A stretch of 64,000 nt of DNA from Trichosporon coremiiforme (Eukaryota; Basidiomycota; Tremellomycetes; Trichosporonales; Trichosporonaceae), in NCBI GenBank assembly GCA_039545355.1, contig BCJJ01000038.1, positions 1-64,000 on the forward strand, read 5' to 3'. The notes below the pieces were generated by a model. That model did no database searches and was not told the origin of the DNA. It was given only the letters and a program-made list of their open reading frames with translations. Position numbers and translations under genes: made by a program. Positions 31,900 through 42,602 of this stretch are shown in pieces; the first letter of the stretch is position 1, and every line of letters starts with the position of its first letter.

Positions 31900-32596
31900 C
31901 ATCGCGGCGCCTACGGCGGCTCTGAATGGTATAGCGACGTCTCGTTTGAGCGTCCACAGCACAGCACACCCTACTAGCGGGCACCACGTCTATCGTCTCA
32001 GTGCGGGCCTCCGCGCACACTTGTATCGACACCACACTTCGTCCCACACTCCATTGCATCCAACGCAGAAATGATGAACAAAACCGCAAACGTTTCATCC
32101 ATATTCAGAGCCTCAATGCATTTGGGGCCAAGATGGAGAACCCGGGGGGAAAATTCTGATCTGCTTTTCTCTTGTTGTATGTCATGTATCGTGTGCAACT
32201 ATTGCTTGCTTCAGCAACTATGTTGCCCGCTGCTCGTGAACGGCGCGCTCGACGTAGAGCGACAGTCCTAACGCTGTGCACGTCAGCGTGCTATAGGTTC
32301 TGCCTGCCGTAATGGCTGTGCTGCCCACGACCTCCGGCCATCGCCTTTCGGCGATCACTGGGGATCGACGGCGGCCTGTCCGACGGTTCCCTTCGGGCAC
32401 CACGCCGTTTGAGATAAGGGGGCTCTTGATCTAATCTCATGCATATCAAGACATCAATCGCGAAGACAAGAGTGCAACCAAGATAGCTGGCTCCTAAGTC
32501 AAATGCATCGTACACTCCCACCACAATGGAATCAATGGAACAATCCCAGAGCGGACGGTCTCTCAAACTTCACGCGTTACCCATCGTCGTCGTCGT
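31900..32596. other. Convergent intergenic region
   Basis: 697 bp between the 3' ends of the unknown gene and GLN1. Composition is AT-richer than the genes. A short inverted sequence (cgcctttcggcg, 32343-32354) is present but no gene signal. Confidence 0.45.
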
Positions 32597-33998
32597 CTAC
32601 ATAAGAACAGTCGTCTCAACCATGATACTTGTGACCTGGTAACTGAGACTGTCAGCAAGGGAGCGGAACGATAATGGCGTATAAGAATACTCACGGGTCG
32701 ATGTTCGAGGCAGGACGACGGTCCTCAAGATATCCGTAGCCCTGGGCACCGACATCTGGGGCAAATCAGCACGATATTCACGGAAGCAGATTAGACTCCA
32801 TTGGGTGGGGGACAACTTAGCCGAAGCCTCATGTGGTCATGTGCACATCTGGAACATGGCGTTGCCACGGCACCATGGGAAACAGGTACTCACGACGGGG
32901 GATACGGATAGACGCGGCACGGTTGGCGACACCGGCAGAGAAAGAGTGCATGGAGGCGGTCTCGTGGCGACCAGTGAGACGCATGTCGTTGTCCTCGCCG
33001 TAGACGGCGATGTGCTCAAGATGACGCTTCTCAAGCTTCTTGATGGCGTCCTCAATGGCGGCGAGACCCTTGCCGGGGGTACGCATGAGCTTGGTGGAGT
33101 AGTTGGAGTGGCAACCAGCACCGTTCCAGTCACCCTTGAGGGGCTTGGGGTGGAAGGAGGGCTTGATGCCCCACTCCTCACCGATGCGGAGGAGGAGGAA
33201 ACGGGCCATCCAGAGGTGGTCTCCGAGCTCGATGCCCTCGCAGGGACCGACCTGGAACTCCCACTGGGAGGGCATGACCTCGGCGTTGATACCAGAGATC
33301 TTGACACCAGCGTAGAGACAAGCACGCTGTTACGTAAGCACATAAAGAAAATGATTCTAGAAGGGATCGACATCCGTTGGCTTACTCACGTAGTGGGCCT
33401 CGATGAAATCACGAGCGAAGACACGGCCGGCACCAACACCACAGTAGTAGGGGCCCTGGGGACCGGGGAAACCGTTCTTGGGCCAGCCGAAGACCTGTCC
33501 ATCGGCGTCGAAGAGAGTGTACTCCTGCTCAAGACCGAACCAGGGCTCCTCAGCCTTGGCCGCGTCCATCACCTTCTTGGCGTGAGCACGGTGGTTGGAC
33601 TTGTTAGGGGTGCCATCGTTGTCGTAACACTCGCAGAGGACGAGGATGTTGTCGCCGCCACGGAAGGGGTCCTTGAAGATGGAGACAGGGCGGAGGTAGA
33701 CATCGGAGTTGTCGCCAGGGGCCTGGTTGGTGGACGAGCCGTCAAAGTTCCACTCGCGGAGGTCGGCAACCGACTTGGGGGGACCGTTCTCGAGGGTCAT
33801 GGTCTTGCAACGGAGACCACCATCGCCGTCAATCCAGACGTCTGAACGTGGCGTCAGCCGGTGATGCTATTGGTCGCTCGAGCCGCGTGACTCGGACGGA
33901 TGAGAATACTCACACTCAGCCTGGACAGCCTTGCCCTGGTCAAGAGCCATGTAAGGCGCGAGGAGGTCAACGCGCTTGGTGGCGATGAGGTTCGACAT
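32597..33998 (-). CDS. GLN1: Glutamine synthetase
   Basis: Catalyses ATP-dependent condensation of ammonium and glutamate to glutamine, the central step of nitrogen assimilation in the cytosol. Five exons on the complement (33914-33998, 33390-33841, 32894-33326, 32695-32755, 32597-32642) encode 358 residues, the usual eukaryotic size. Landmarks are [17 protein letters not shown], then [20 protein letters not shown] (beta-grasp), the Glu ligands in [51 protein letters not shown] (ATP site) and [20 protein letters not shown]. The last two small exons give [20 protein letters not shown] and the conserved C-terminal end. An intron of 483 nt is predicted in the 5' leader, and GATAAG sites lie about 950-1100 bp upstream. 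Confidence 0.98.
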
Positions 33999-34003
33999 GA
34001 TGT

Positions 34004-34486
34004 CTGTTTAGGGGAGACTGCGTGTTCGAATTGACGAAAGTGGGTGTAAGGTGGCGACAGGGACGGCGGTGTTAATGTAGGGGAGTGTGGCGGTACAAAA
34101 TGAGTCCGAGCAGTGTTTGAGCGTAGTTCGATGCAAGTCGATGCAGTGCAGATGTGTGCGTGGCAATATCGTGTGGGGGAAGCGGTGGAACGAGAAGCGT
34201 GCAGAGGAAGTGGGGTGTGAGGGCGGGTAAGGAGAGAAGAGAGCGGGTGAAGGTTCAGGACAAGGGAGAGAAGGCACAAAACGCAGAGATATGATATAGC
34301 GTTTGGGAGAGATGAGACGACCAAACAGAATGCAGCAAACAGATCGAGTCGTGCAACAAGAAGAAACGGCGTGGACGTGTGTGCAGGAAAAAAGCAGAGA
34401 TCGAGTCGTAAGGCAGAGGAAAATGTGGTAAGCGCGTGCTCTTCGGACAAACACGAGTGGAGCTGTCTCTTGGCTCACGTACTCAC
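34004..34486 (-). other. Predicted GLN1 5'-leader intron
   Basis: On the minus strand a GTGAGTACG donor at 34486 and a CCCTAAACAG branch/acceptor ending at 34004, six bases before the GLN1 ATG, define a 483-nt intron in the untranslated leader. The intervening strand is strongly CT-rich and contains no good coding frame. Confidence 0.55.
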
Positions 34487-34561
34487 GAGGAATACAGAAA
34501 AGAGAGAAAGGTTGCTGAACAGCAAAGAAAATAGGCCACTGAAGGTCTAAAGGGTTAACTG

Positions 34562-34567
34562 TTTATA
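34562..34567 (-). promoter_or_regulatory. TATA-like element of GLN1
   Basis: The minus strand reads TATAAA within cttataaac, about 75 bp upstream of the predicted leader-intron donor. That fits a core promoter element for a transcript starting near 34530. Confidence 0.4.
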
Positions 34568-34941
34568 AGTCGAGGAGGGGAGGAGGAGGTTGGTGTACTT
34601 AACGTACGGAAGGAGGAGAGGAGGAGGAGGAGGTTGAAGAAGAAGAAGAGAAAGGAGGAATGGATAATGAGATAGTCGAGTCGTGACAGAGAGTGCATCC
34701 AGGCTGTGCCTGTACGCCAGTGGGCGGCGGCAGGCTGCTGTGTAGCCCCGACAGTAGGGTAGAGCGACGAGTGTGACTGCTGGGCAGTGCCTGCAGCCGG
34801 GCGCTGGGGGTCTGGCGCCTGGCTCCAGAACTTGGCCAGCCGGGCTGGGGCGGGGCGCCCGGCGCTCAGCTCTTTGCCGTCCGCCGTCTGACCGCAGTGT
34901 CCCAGCGCCCAGGCGAGCCGCCGCGAGCCGTCTGAGCCCAG

Positions 34942-35108
34942 CTTATCGGGTCATAAGACTCGGCGGTACTATTTCCCTCCATTGCTCAGTGTAAGGTCTG
35001 TGTACGATCCGGGAGAATTGCCCATTCGGGAAGGTCTGATGTCGATATCGATCTGGGGGCACGCCCTCGGGTCTGCTGCCCCGGGCCAATGAGAGGAGCC
35101 AGCTTATC
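34942..35108 (-). promoter_or_regulatory. Pair of GATAAG sites upstream of GLN1
   Basis: Two cttatc 6-mers (34942-34947 and 35103-35108) read GATAAG on the GLN1 strand, about 160 bp apart and 950-1100 bp upstream of the ATG. Fungal glutamine synthetase genes are known targets of GATA factors in nitrogen catabolite control, so the pair is plausible; binding is not shown. Confidence 0.45.
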
Positions 35109-37007
35109 AGTAGCTGATTGGCCAAATTTCGCTCGCCCTCACAGTTGACCCGTGCAGTTCCTACCCTCCCCTCCTCGGGTTTCATGCCTGCCTGCGCATC
35201 ACCGCTGGACCCCGCTGAACCAGCCTCTCCCAGGGATCGTCCATGAACAGCGCGCCCTTGTAGTGTACTAACGCCGCACAGTGTGGCAACCTTAGCCGTT
35301 TCTAATTGAGGAGCTATTTCGATCGAGTCTTTCATTAGGAACTCAAATTTTGCATTTCTGCAGTCTGCGGGAGGCTACGACTGCACTTTGCGGCACACTG
35401 TTCCGGCCCAGCGGTATCCGGTGTCTGACCTAGAGTGGCCCCGTCTGTTCGCGACTGACCTCGCCTCGGTGTATGACAGAGGTCGCAATGTCTGGGTGCG
35501 CGACTTTGCCCCGCGCTCCCCCATGCCGCCGGCTAGCGAGCTCGAGGCACTGAGATCGCTTAAGCTGCTATGATGCACGCCTCGCTAGGCAGCAGGTGCA
35601 CACGCACACGGCACACTGTTAATCACTGCCACGGCCCCCACGCACGCCGGTTCACCCAGACCGCCGGCAATGCGTTTAGGCTAGTCACGCGCGGCGTTCC
35701 GTTGGGGGAATCTCGGCAACGCAAAGCAAAACCCAACGCGAACCCAAGCACGACATTCACTTACCCATGGGTGGTGGTGCTCGCCATCTGGCACCCCGGG
35801 TCTGTTCTGAGGCCCGAAGGAACTCGAGGAATGGGAATTGTGTGTGCGTTCGTGCGTGTGTGTAGTGTGTGCGCTGCGTAATGTCACGGCGACGCACAAC
35901 CAGAGTGACTCACTCGGGCCATACCGCAGCGCGCGAGCGCCAGCGCTCCTGCCCGTTGGCTGCAGGTGCCGAAGCGAACGCCGCGCGCTGTCCGTAGTTC
36001 TCCACTGCCCTCATAGCCGATCGCACGCGACCCAATGGGAGCGCGCTTCTTTATCATCATTATCTTTTGTTGCATGTCACACGCGAAGTACGCGAAGGCC
36101 GGAATCGAACTTGGATTTCTCGTGAGGAGGTGCGTTATGCTTTGAGGCGTCGTGCAGAAGGCAAGCGCGCCGTACGCCGGCGCCCTGGCGGTGAGGCAAG
36201 ATCCCGAGGGATCGTCGCATCCTCTTACAAATCTTCTCCAACGTCTGCGCTTGGACCAGCGCCTTGTTCCCCTCAGACAGCAGACAGCCCCCAAGCCACC
36301 TGGCAAGGAAGAGCACCGCCGATCATTCTCCCCAACCACGCGTGTGCGCGCAGCAAACGTGTGTTCATGCCCACCTGGCCCTCGAGATAACGGAGTTGCT
36401 TCTATTGTCTCACCTCAGCGTCGCTCTTACCGCAGCGTGAGAGACTCGTGTGACCAAGGCGTACCCCGCATGGTGTCGCGCGACCCCGCTGATACGATCG
36501 TTTCGCTTCGATCGCCTCGGAGAAACGGGAGTTACTCGATAACAGTCCGCACAGCAATTCTACTCCAGTTGCCTCATGTCGGTGGCGCAAAGGGCCGTCT
36601 GCGCCGACTGGCCGACAACAGGGCGCCTCGGCATCGGCTGAACATTTCAGCTTGGTCTGAGTCTGGGATCCGTGCTTCAGATCGGATTGCTCAGCGTTTG
36701 AGAGGGTGAGGGGCACCGCTCTGACGATTCCTCTTATCAAGCGTAGACCGAGGGGCGATACCATTCTGCCGCTTGCGAGTCAAGTTCAGAGTCTCGCCGC
36801 TGCCTCTGGCCTCGCGCGCAGATGACGGGTACGATGGAGAATCGAGCTGGAGCACAAAGGGCCAGCGCTTACCTCTGCTCGAGCCACTACATCCTATCCG
36901 CCACTCTCCTGGAAGACCTGACTTCGAGACTGAGTTTCATCACGATGGTGCATTCGACCTGCTTCAACACTGATAACGTCTTTCAAGATTTACACTACTA
37001 ATCAAAA

Positions 37008-38637
37008 TCAAACGGAGAGTTTAACATTGCCGACGGCGGCGCTGACGTGGAAGTCAGACGTTCCGGGAGGGCCGGGGGGAGGAGGAGGGGGGTGATGGGG
37101 AGGGTGGTGAGGGGGATGGTCATGGTGAGGGGGATGGTCGTGGTGAGGGGGGTGGTGCGGGTGCTTGTCGTGCTGCTTGCCCTTCTTCTCCATGTGACGT
37201 TCATCGTGCATCTTGTCCTGAGAGTGCTCAGGAGGAGGAGGGGGAGGAGAGCCGCCGGGTCGGCGAGGAGGTTTGGGCCACGGCTGGTCCTTGAAGCGGA
37301 TGAAACCATCGATGAGGCCACCGCTCTCAGTGTGCTTCTCGCGCATAACCTTGATCTCCTTGTCACCTTCAGCCTTGACCTCGAGACCTCCGACCTTGGC
37401 TTCGGCGAAGAAGTGGCCAAAGAAGCTGTCGGGGCCATCGATCTCGACGTTGCCAGACGTGGCGTGCGCAGCCACCCTCGCGGGTACATGCTTCGGCTTG
37501 TGAACGTGGAGGTTGATATTGCCGGCGATGCTGAGGGCTTCGACGAAAGCGAACTTGGAGTGCTTAGGGTGCTTGGGGTGTTTAGGATGCTTGTGCTTGT
37601 GCTTGTCGGTGTCCAAGCCGAGCCACATGATGAAGCGCTTCCTCAGGCCGCAAGGCTGTTCGGAGCGCTCTTCGGCCTCTACAGGCTCCTCAGGCTCATC
37701 TGGCTTCTTCGGCTCCTTTTCCTTCTTGCGCTTCTCGATAATGTTGATGGTAGCCGTGATATCACCAGAGAGGGTCTCGAGACGCAAGAGGGAAGTGACG
37801 TTGAAGGTGCCCGTGATGTCACCGCTGTTCAGAACGGTGGCACGCTTCGCGACGACATCAGTGAACGCAACATCGCCTTTGGCATCGACGAGAAGGTTCT
37901 TGATACGGATGTCAGAAGCGGAAGAGTCGACGGACACCGCGATCTTGTCAGTGGAGACAATGTTGAGGACGCGGATCTTCCTCGACGTCTTAGGGAGAGC
38001 CAGGCGAACTGTCTCGACAGACTCTGGAACACCAAGAATATTGATGAGGTCACCCTTCTTGCCAATGAGCTTGTGACTTTCGGTGCTGGCGTTCAGGTTA
38101 GTGACGACGGTGGTCTCGACGGTGAGCTTGGGCTCCTTGAGGCTGTCGTCACGGGAGACGACAACGGCTCCGTTCTCTACATTGGTAAAGTTGAGAGTGA
38201 GGGGGCGCTTCTCTACCAGACCGAAAGTGACCGCGGCGACGCTGGTACGGAGGTCATCCGACGAGGTGCTGAAGATGGGAGGCGTAGGCTTCTCCATGTA
38301 AGACTGTGAGGTCAGTGCACATGTAATGCTATCATACTCGTACCCAAGTCTCCTTCTCATAGTCCCATGCCTGGGACGAAGGGGTAAGCTTATCCCACTC
38401 GCCGCTCCACTTCTGGAGGCCATTGCGATGGTGACGCGAGTGGCAAGCGCGGGCGGCGGAGAAGATGAAAAATCCCGCAAGACCGCCGAGAAGAAGCTTC
38501 TTCTTGGTACTCAGCTGACGGCGCTGAGGGTGTTGGATGACATGTTCGCGGTCCGTCTGCTTCAGCAGAGGCGCAGTGTCGGCTGGGAGACCAGCCTCAA
38601 CGTCGAGCTTCTCGTCCGGATAGTGCTCCTGCGACAT
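37008..38637 (-). CDS. Type II membrane protein with beta-repeat ectodomain and His-rich tail
   Basis: Two exons on the complement (38344-38637, 37008-38303) encode 529 residues. A 45-residue cytosolic N-terminus with Lys/Arg precedes one membrane helix (KKLLLGGLAGFFIFSAARA), so the rest should face the lumen or cell exterior. The body is made of short beta-strand repeats (VLN-SGDITGTFNVTSLL, LETLSGDITATINI, IAGNINLHVHK, TSGNVEIDG, VGGLEVKAEG) like the DUF4097-type adhesin fold. Within it lie a Lys/His tract (HKHKHPKHPKHPKHSK) and, near the C-terminus, Pro-rich segments and repeated HHPPHHDHPP units. Those could bind metal ions. The role is unknown; surface or ER function is inference. The protein ends with a further strand motif (VSAAVGNVKLSV). 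Confidence 0.72.
37085..37165. repeat. G-rich 18-bp imperfect tandem repeats encoding His-Pro units
   Basis: Repeats of the form ggtggtgagggggatggt are read on the minus strand as the His/Pro/Asp tail units of the membrane protein. Copies are imperfect and variable in length, so copy number may vary between strains. Confidence 0.6.
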
Positions 38638-39355
38638 GGTGCTGATGGAGCCCCGAGTGGGTAAGGAGTGTTGCTGAGGTCTGAGTGGATGCGAACGAGA
38701 TGTGAGAAGAGAAATGCTGCTAGGCGGTGTGGAACGGAATGCTGAGGACGCTCGCTCAGCGTTGGTGGAGAGTGGGAGAGAAGGTCACGAGAGGCGCCCA
38801 GTTATAGAATTGCTGTCTGGTCGGTCGTCAGGAACAAGACGTCACAGGATCATCCTCGGAAGCGGCATCTACTGCGCTCAGCACGCGATTTCTACGGCCC
38901 ACGCCTCCTTGCGCAGTCCACTCTGCAGATAATGGTCCAGACCAGCCTGATACGCTGCGCGCTGCGAAGAGGCGCAGGAGCATACGAGGATAGATGCGTG
39001 AAATCCGCAATGGATAGACTGCGAGAAAAGCGACTGCGCATCTCGCCCGGCCGAAATCAATGGACACAGGTGGCGGTAATCTGGTCGCATTCTCGTTCGG
39101 AATTCACCGTACCCTTCCGATATGCCAAATCAAAACAATCTCATTTCGACACTGAGATCCCTTGCACAAGTCCAGAGGCATCTATTGATCTTACCGCTGC
39201 AGCTGTGTGCGTCACACGCCTCCTAGTGTTGACGGAACCGCCGTGGAATCCCGACGCGTGTCCGAGCAGTTCTCAGTCGGCCCGCAGAAGCGGTGACTCG
39301 TCATATACAAATACATTCGTAACATGTAGAAGAGGATGCCCTCTTCGTGAACTCT
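38638..39355. other. Intergenic upstream of the His-rich membrane protein gene
   Basis: 718 bp with the promoter of that gene and the 3' end of the NECAP gene. No gene-like frame or RNA signal recognised. Confidence 0.45.
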
Positions 39356-40065
39356 CTAACGCCTGCGGCCGGGAGGAGGAGGGGGAGGAAGGGCGAAGAG
39401 ACCTCCGCCGCTGCCGCTGCTTCCACTTGACGATGCAGGCGGGGTCGTCTTCTTGCCTTCACGCCCAGGCAGCTTGATGCTGAAAGTCTGACCCTCCTTC
39501 AGCGAGTAGTCCTTGGGAGGTGCAGCTGGCTTCGCAGGCTCGTCGCTCGGTCCAGGGTCCGGGTTCGAAGCTCGCTTCGCCACGGACTGCAAGGCTACCT
39601 GAGGTGTAAGCGTTGTGGCTGTTGCATACCCACCTGGAAGTCAAAGGACTCGCTGCGCTCAGGGAATCCTACACCAATGTACGCGCGCTTTCCTCCATCA
39701 CCCTCCACGCGCAACACAAAGTATCGGGACGAGTCGAGGACTGGCTCCACCTGAGTCCAAGGTGTGGCGTATGTCGCCTGGGCGAAGAGTTCACCGGTGT
39801 TGGCGTCCTGCACTGTCAGCACATGAGCAGATCGTCAACCCACCTCGAGCTTAATCTCGCACTTCGGGCCAATCTCAAGAACGCGCAGACGGCCCTTCCA
39901 CATGAACGACTCGACGTTCCACTCCGCAGCCTTGTAACCCGAGACTGAGGTGCGAGGAGGGACCTGGTACACTGCTGTTAGCCAGTTCGGATGCTTATTT
40001 GACTCACCCATCACCTCCCTGCACACGAAGAGTACAGACTCAATCTCGTCGGTCAAGGCGTCCAT
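39356..40065 (-). CDS. NECAP-type clathrin-coat-associated protein
   Basis: Adaptin-ear-binding coat-associated protein with a PH-like (PHear) domain; it acts in clathrin-mediated endocytosis beside AP-2. Four exons on the complement (40008-40065, 39844-39971, 39634-39807, 39356-39598) encode 200 residues. The PHear domain covers about residues 1-125: IESVLFVCREVMVYQVPPR, then YKAAEWNVESFMWKGRLRV, GELFAQATYATPW and YFVLRVEGDGGKRAYIGVGF, and SESFDFQVALQ. The C-terminal 80 residues are disordered and Pro/Ser-rich, with a KEGQTFSIKLPG motif conserved in the family. All introns are 35-37 nt. The ATG at 40065 is the first in frame. Confidence 0.93.
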
Positions 40066-40313
40066 GTTGGTGGTATTTGTTGTTGCAATGCTGGCACCAT
40101 CGCGACTGACATTCACCGTACACGTCGCGACGACGACCGCCGAGCGAGCCTTGTGGCCGAGTTACGTAAATAACACGTGTGGAGGTGGAGGTCAGCTCGG
40201 CGCGCTCTGAATGCGACAGGAATGGAGCTCTTGGGCCCAAAGTTGTCCTGTGCTCTACTCGCCAATGTCTTCCGCTCCAGGTCAACTCATTTCGTGCTCT
40301 TAAACCGGCTGTC
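40066..40313. promoter_or_regulatory. Divergent promoter of NECAP and amylase genes with an E-box
   Basis: 248 bp between the two ATGs. A CACGTG at 40174-40179 is central. No TATA box is obvious on the amylase side. Confidence 0.4.
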
Positions 40314-42179
40314 ATGTTGTGGGTAGCCATACTGGGCTTCGGCCTTCTGCCCAGTATAGCTGCGTTCACGACTAACCAGCTTCGCGAGCGCTCGATCTAC
40401 CAAGTCCTCACGGATCGCTTCGCTCGGCACGACGGATATCAGGCGCCTTGCTACACGGAACGGAGGGAGTACTGCGGCGGAACTTGGAAGGGCATCGAGC
40501 AACAACTTGACTACATCCAAGGCATGGGCTTCGATACGGGTGAGCCCTTCCGAAGTCGACAGCACTAACGCCACAGTGTGGATCAGCCCTATCGTGGCGA
40601 ATATCCCGGGTATACCAGGCTCTTCGAGCTACCATGGTGCGTTAGTGGGGATGAACGACTGGCTGACGTTCCAGGCTACTGGGCATCCGACATGTTTCGT
40701 ACGTGACACCAACTTCACCGCTGATGTGTAGAGCTGAACAGTCACTATGGGTCGCGCCAGGACCTGCTCGATTTGACCAATGCGCTGCACGCCCGTGGCA
40801 TGTACTTGATGGTCGATGTGGTGAGTCGTACGGTGGTTCACTGCTAACGCCAAGGTCGCCAATCATCTTGGCGCTGAGCCGAGAGCCTTTTCGCCGGGCA
40901 GCTGGTACGGGCCATTCACGTCGGAAGAGCACTTCCACCCTTTTTGCATCCCGGATGACTGGGACAACCAGGTACAATCAGAGCAATGTGAGGCGTTTGT
41001 TGAGAGCAAGCTGACGCCCAGGTTGGCTCACGGACCACATGGCTGATTTGAATACCGAACATCCGCAAGTGGTTGGTCTTCTGCATGCGTGGATCAAGCA
41101 CCTCGTCACGTCCTTCGGAATCGACGCCATCCGTGTAGACACCGTGAAGCACGTGCGGAAGGAGTTCTGGCCTGGCTTTGTTCAGGCTTCGGGTGTCGCC
41201 GCCATGGGAGAAGTACTTCATGGCGATCCGGCTTTCCTCAGGCGGTATCAATTGCACGCCATGAACAGTGTCTTGGATTATGCGACTTTCTACCACCTCA
41301 GGTAAAGTTTTTCTGCGTATTAGTCGCTGACGATAGACGCGCCTTCCAATCCACCACAGCTCGTATCGACGAGCTCACCAGCATGATATCCAGGGTGCAC
41401 CAGACGATGCCTAACCCGATGATGCTTGGCTCGTTTCTCGAGTAAGTCTATTGCAGACCCAGGCTAAACCGCAGCAACCACGATCACCCGCGCCTTGCGT
41501 CGTTCGTGAGGGACCCGGCGGTGAGTGCTGGCTGCTTATAGCTTGTCTGACGTACTAGCTACTGAAGAACGCCGCCGTCTATCCTTTTGTCAACGACGGC
41601 TTCCCGATCCTTTTCCAAGGGACAGAGCACTGGCTCACTGGAGGGGCTGACCCTGCGAACCGCGAGGCGATATGGCTGTCGGGATTCCAACGGAACACGC
41701 CGAGCTACACGATGTACGCTCGTCTGAACCACGCAAGGAAGCGTGCGTCAGCGCATCCGCCCTTCTTGAACACGCTTCTCAAGTTCATGAAGTTCGACAC
41801 GCACTCCGTGGCAATCTCTAAAGCGCCCATGTTGTCCGTTCTGACAAACTTCGGTGCAAGCTCCTCGCCAAGGGCATATTACATCGCAAGATCGGGTTAC
41901 GCTCCTCTGGTACCCGTCATTGACGTTCTCACAGGTCAGATTTTCGCCACCGATCCGCACGGAGGTTTGTCAGTAGTCGTCTTGTCCGGGGAGCCTCGCG
42001 TGTTCCTACCGCTGTCGATATGGGAGGGCAAGAACAGTGCTTGGCAGGCCGTGCAGAATGCCAAGGGTGTCACCCAGTCGTCGCCGTCTCGGCAACACTC
42101 TGTCCCTCACCAGCCCGAATCTCACAGCAAGAGCTCGAGTTTCGGATCAATGTTTGGCTGGTTACGAGGCTCAAAGTAG
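40314..42179 (+). CDS. Secreted GH13 alpha-amylase
   Basis: Extracellular endo-acting alpha-amylase (glycoside hydrolase family 13) that cleaves alpha-1,4-glucosidic bonds in starch. Nine exons: 40314-40540 minus one base (ends 40539), 40577-40636, 40675-40698, 40732-40820, 40855-40987, 41022-41301, 41337-41441, 41475-41520, 41559-42179; 527 residues. A signal peptide ([18 protein letters not shown]) is present. The four GH13 regions are intact: [22 protein letters not shown] (nucleophile D217), GEVLHGD (acid/base E241) and FLDNHD (D308). The spliced segment [10 protein letters not shown] matches the calcium-loop region of fungal Taka-type amylases. After the barrel comes a beta domain C, then a Ser/Gln/His-rich tail. 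No starch-binding domain is visible. Confidence 0.95.
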
Positions 42180-42362
42180 ACATTGTATGCCTTGTGAGCG
42201 CTATAGATGACTGTTGTACTTTTCTTCAATGTACTTTCTTGCTTCATCCTGGGCGTTAGCAGTGCACAGGCTAACGCGCACCGATCGGCATCTCGGCAAT
42301 CAAGGGGCGGGCTGATTTTTGAGTGGCAAAGTTTGTTTACGTTTGAGACGCGTGGCTCAAAT

Positions 42363-42557
42363 TTACCTCCGTCCGAGCGCCGCCTCCAAAGGCCACGCTC
42401 CTGAGCCGCTAATGTTAACGCGATACGCGCCGCCCATTACCTCCAAACTCACTTCTCCCCACCCGATTGCGGTCTGAGGTAGCGACATACGTGCTGAACG
42501 CACTTTGGTCTTCTTACCCACCACCTCCCTCAATATCTGCTCCAACTTCGATGCCAT
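42363..42557 (-). CDS. Possible small gene divergent to the SNF2-RING gene
   Basis: An ATG at 42557 opens 64 codons (MASKLEQILREVVGKKTKVR at the start). The sequence also contains good intron candidates (for example a 32-nt GTAATG...TTAACATTAG). With splicing it would read MASKLEQILREVV followed by a basic, Arg-rich part, and would end near 42250. Neither version resembles a family I know. The only support is the helical, charged start and its position 45 bp from the divergent SNF2 ATG. Confidence 0.25.
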   Translation of the reverse strand: MASKLEQILREVVGKKTKVRSARMSLPQTAIGWGEVSLEVMGGAYRVNISGSGAWPLEAALGRR

Positions 42558-42602
42558 TGTGAACGCGACGCAACAGAAGCCAAAACCCACGACACAGCCT
42601 CC

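Larger units (their letters stand above)
33999..37007. other. 3-kb region upstream of GLN1 without a supported gene
   Basis: The first 600 bp are the GLN1 leader and core promoter (strongly purine-rich on this strand, 34030-34690). Further out are two GATAAG sites, then 34.7-37.0 kb with only fragmentary open frames. One frame, about 35380-35573, has good codon use (see findings). Around 36090-36120 a sequence resembles the 3' half of a minus-strand tRNA but cannot be folded into one. Confidence 0.45.

Noticed and set aside
32805..33845. 346-codon plus-strand frame across GLN1
   Set aside because: Shadow frame running through GLN1 exons and introns; no recognisable product.
36085..36185. tRNA-like sequence (ggccggaatcgaac) on the minus strand
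   Set aside because: The T-loop-like TTCGATT is present, but the T-stem does not pair and no matching acceptor stem or D-arm is found. At most a relic.
37047..38309. 420-codon plus-strand frame across the His-rich membrane protein gene
   Set aside because: Arises from the skewed codon use and repeats of the minus-strand gene.
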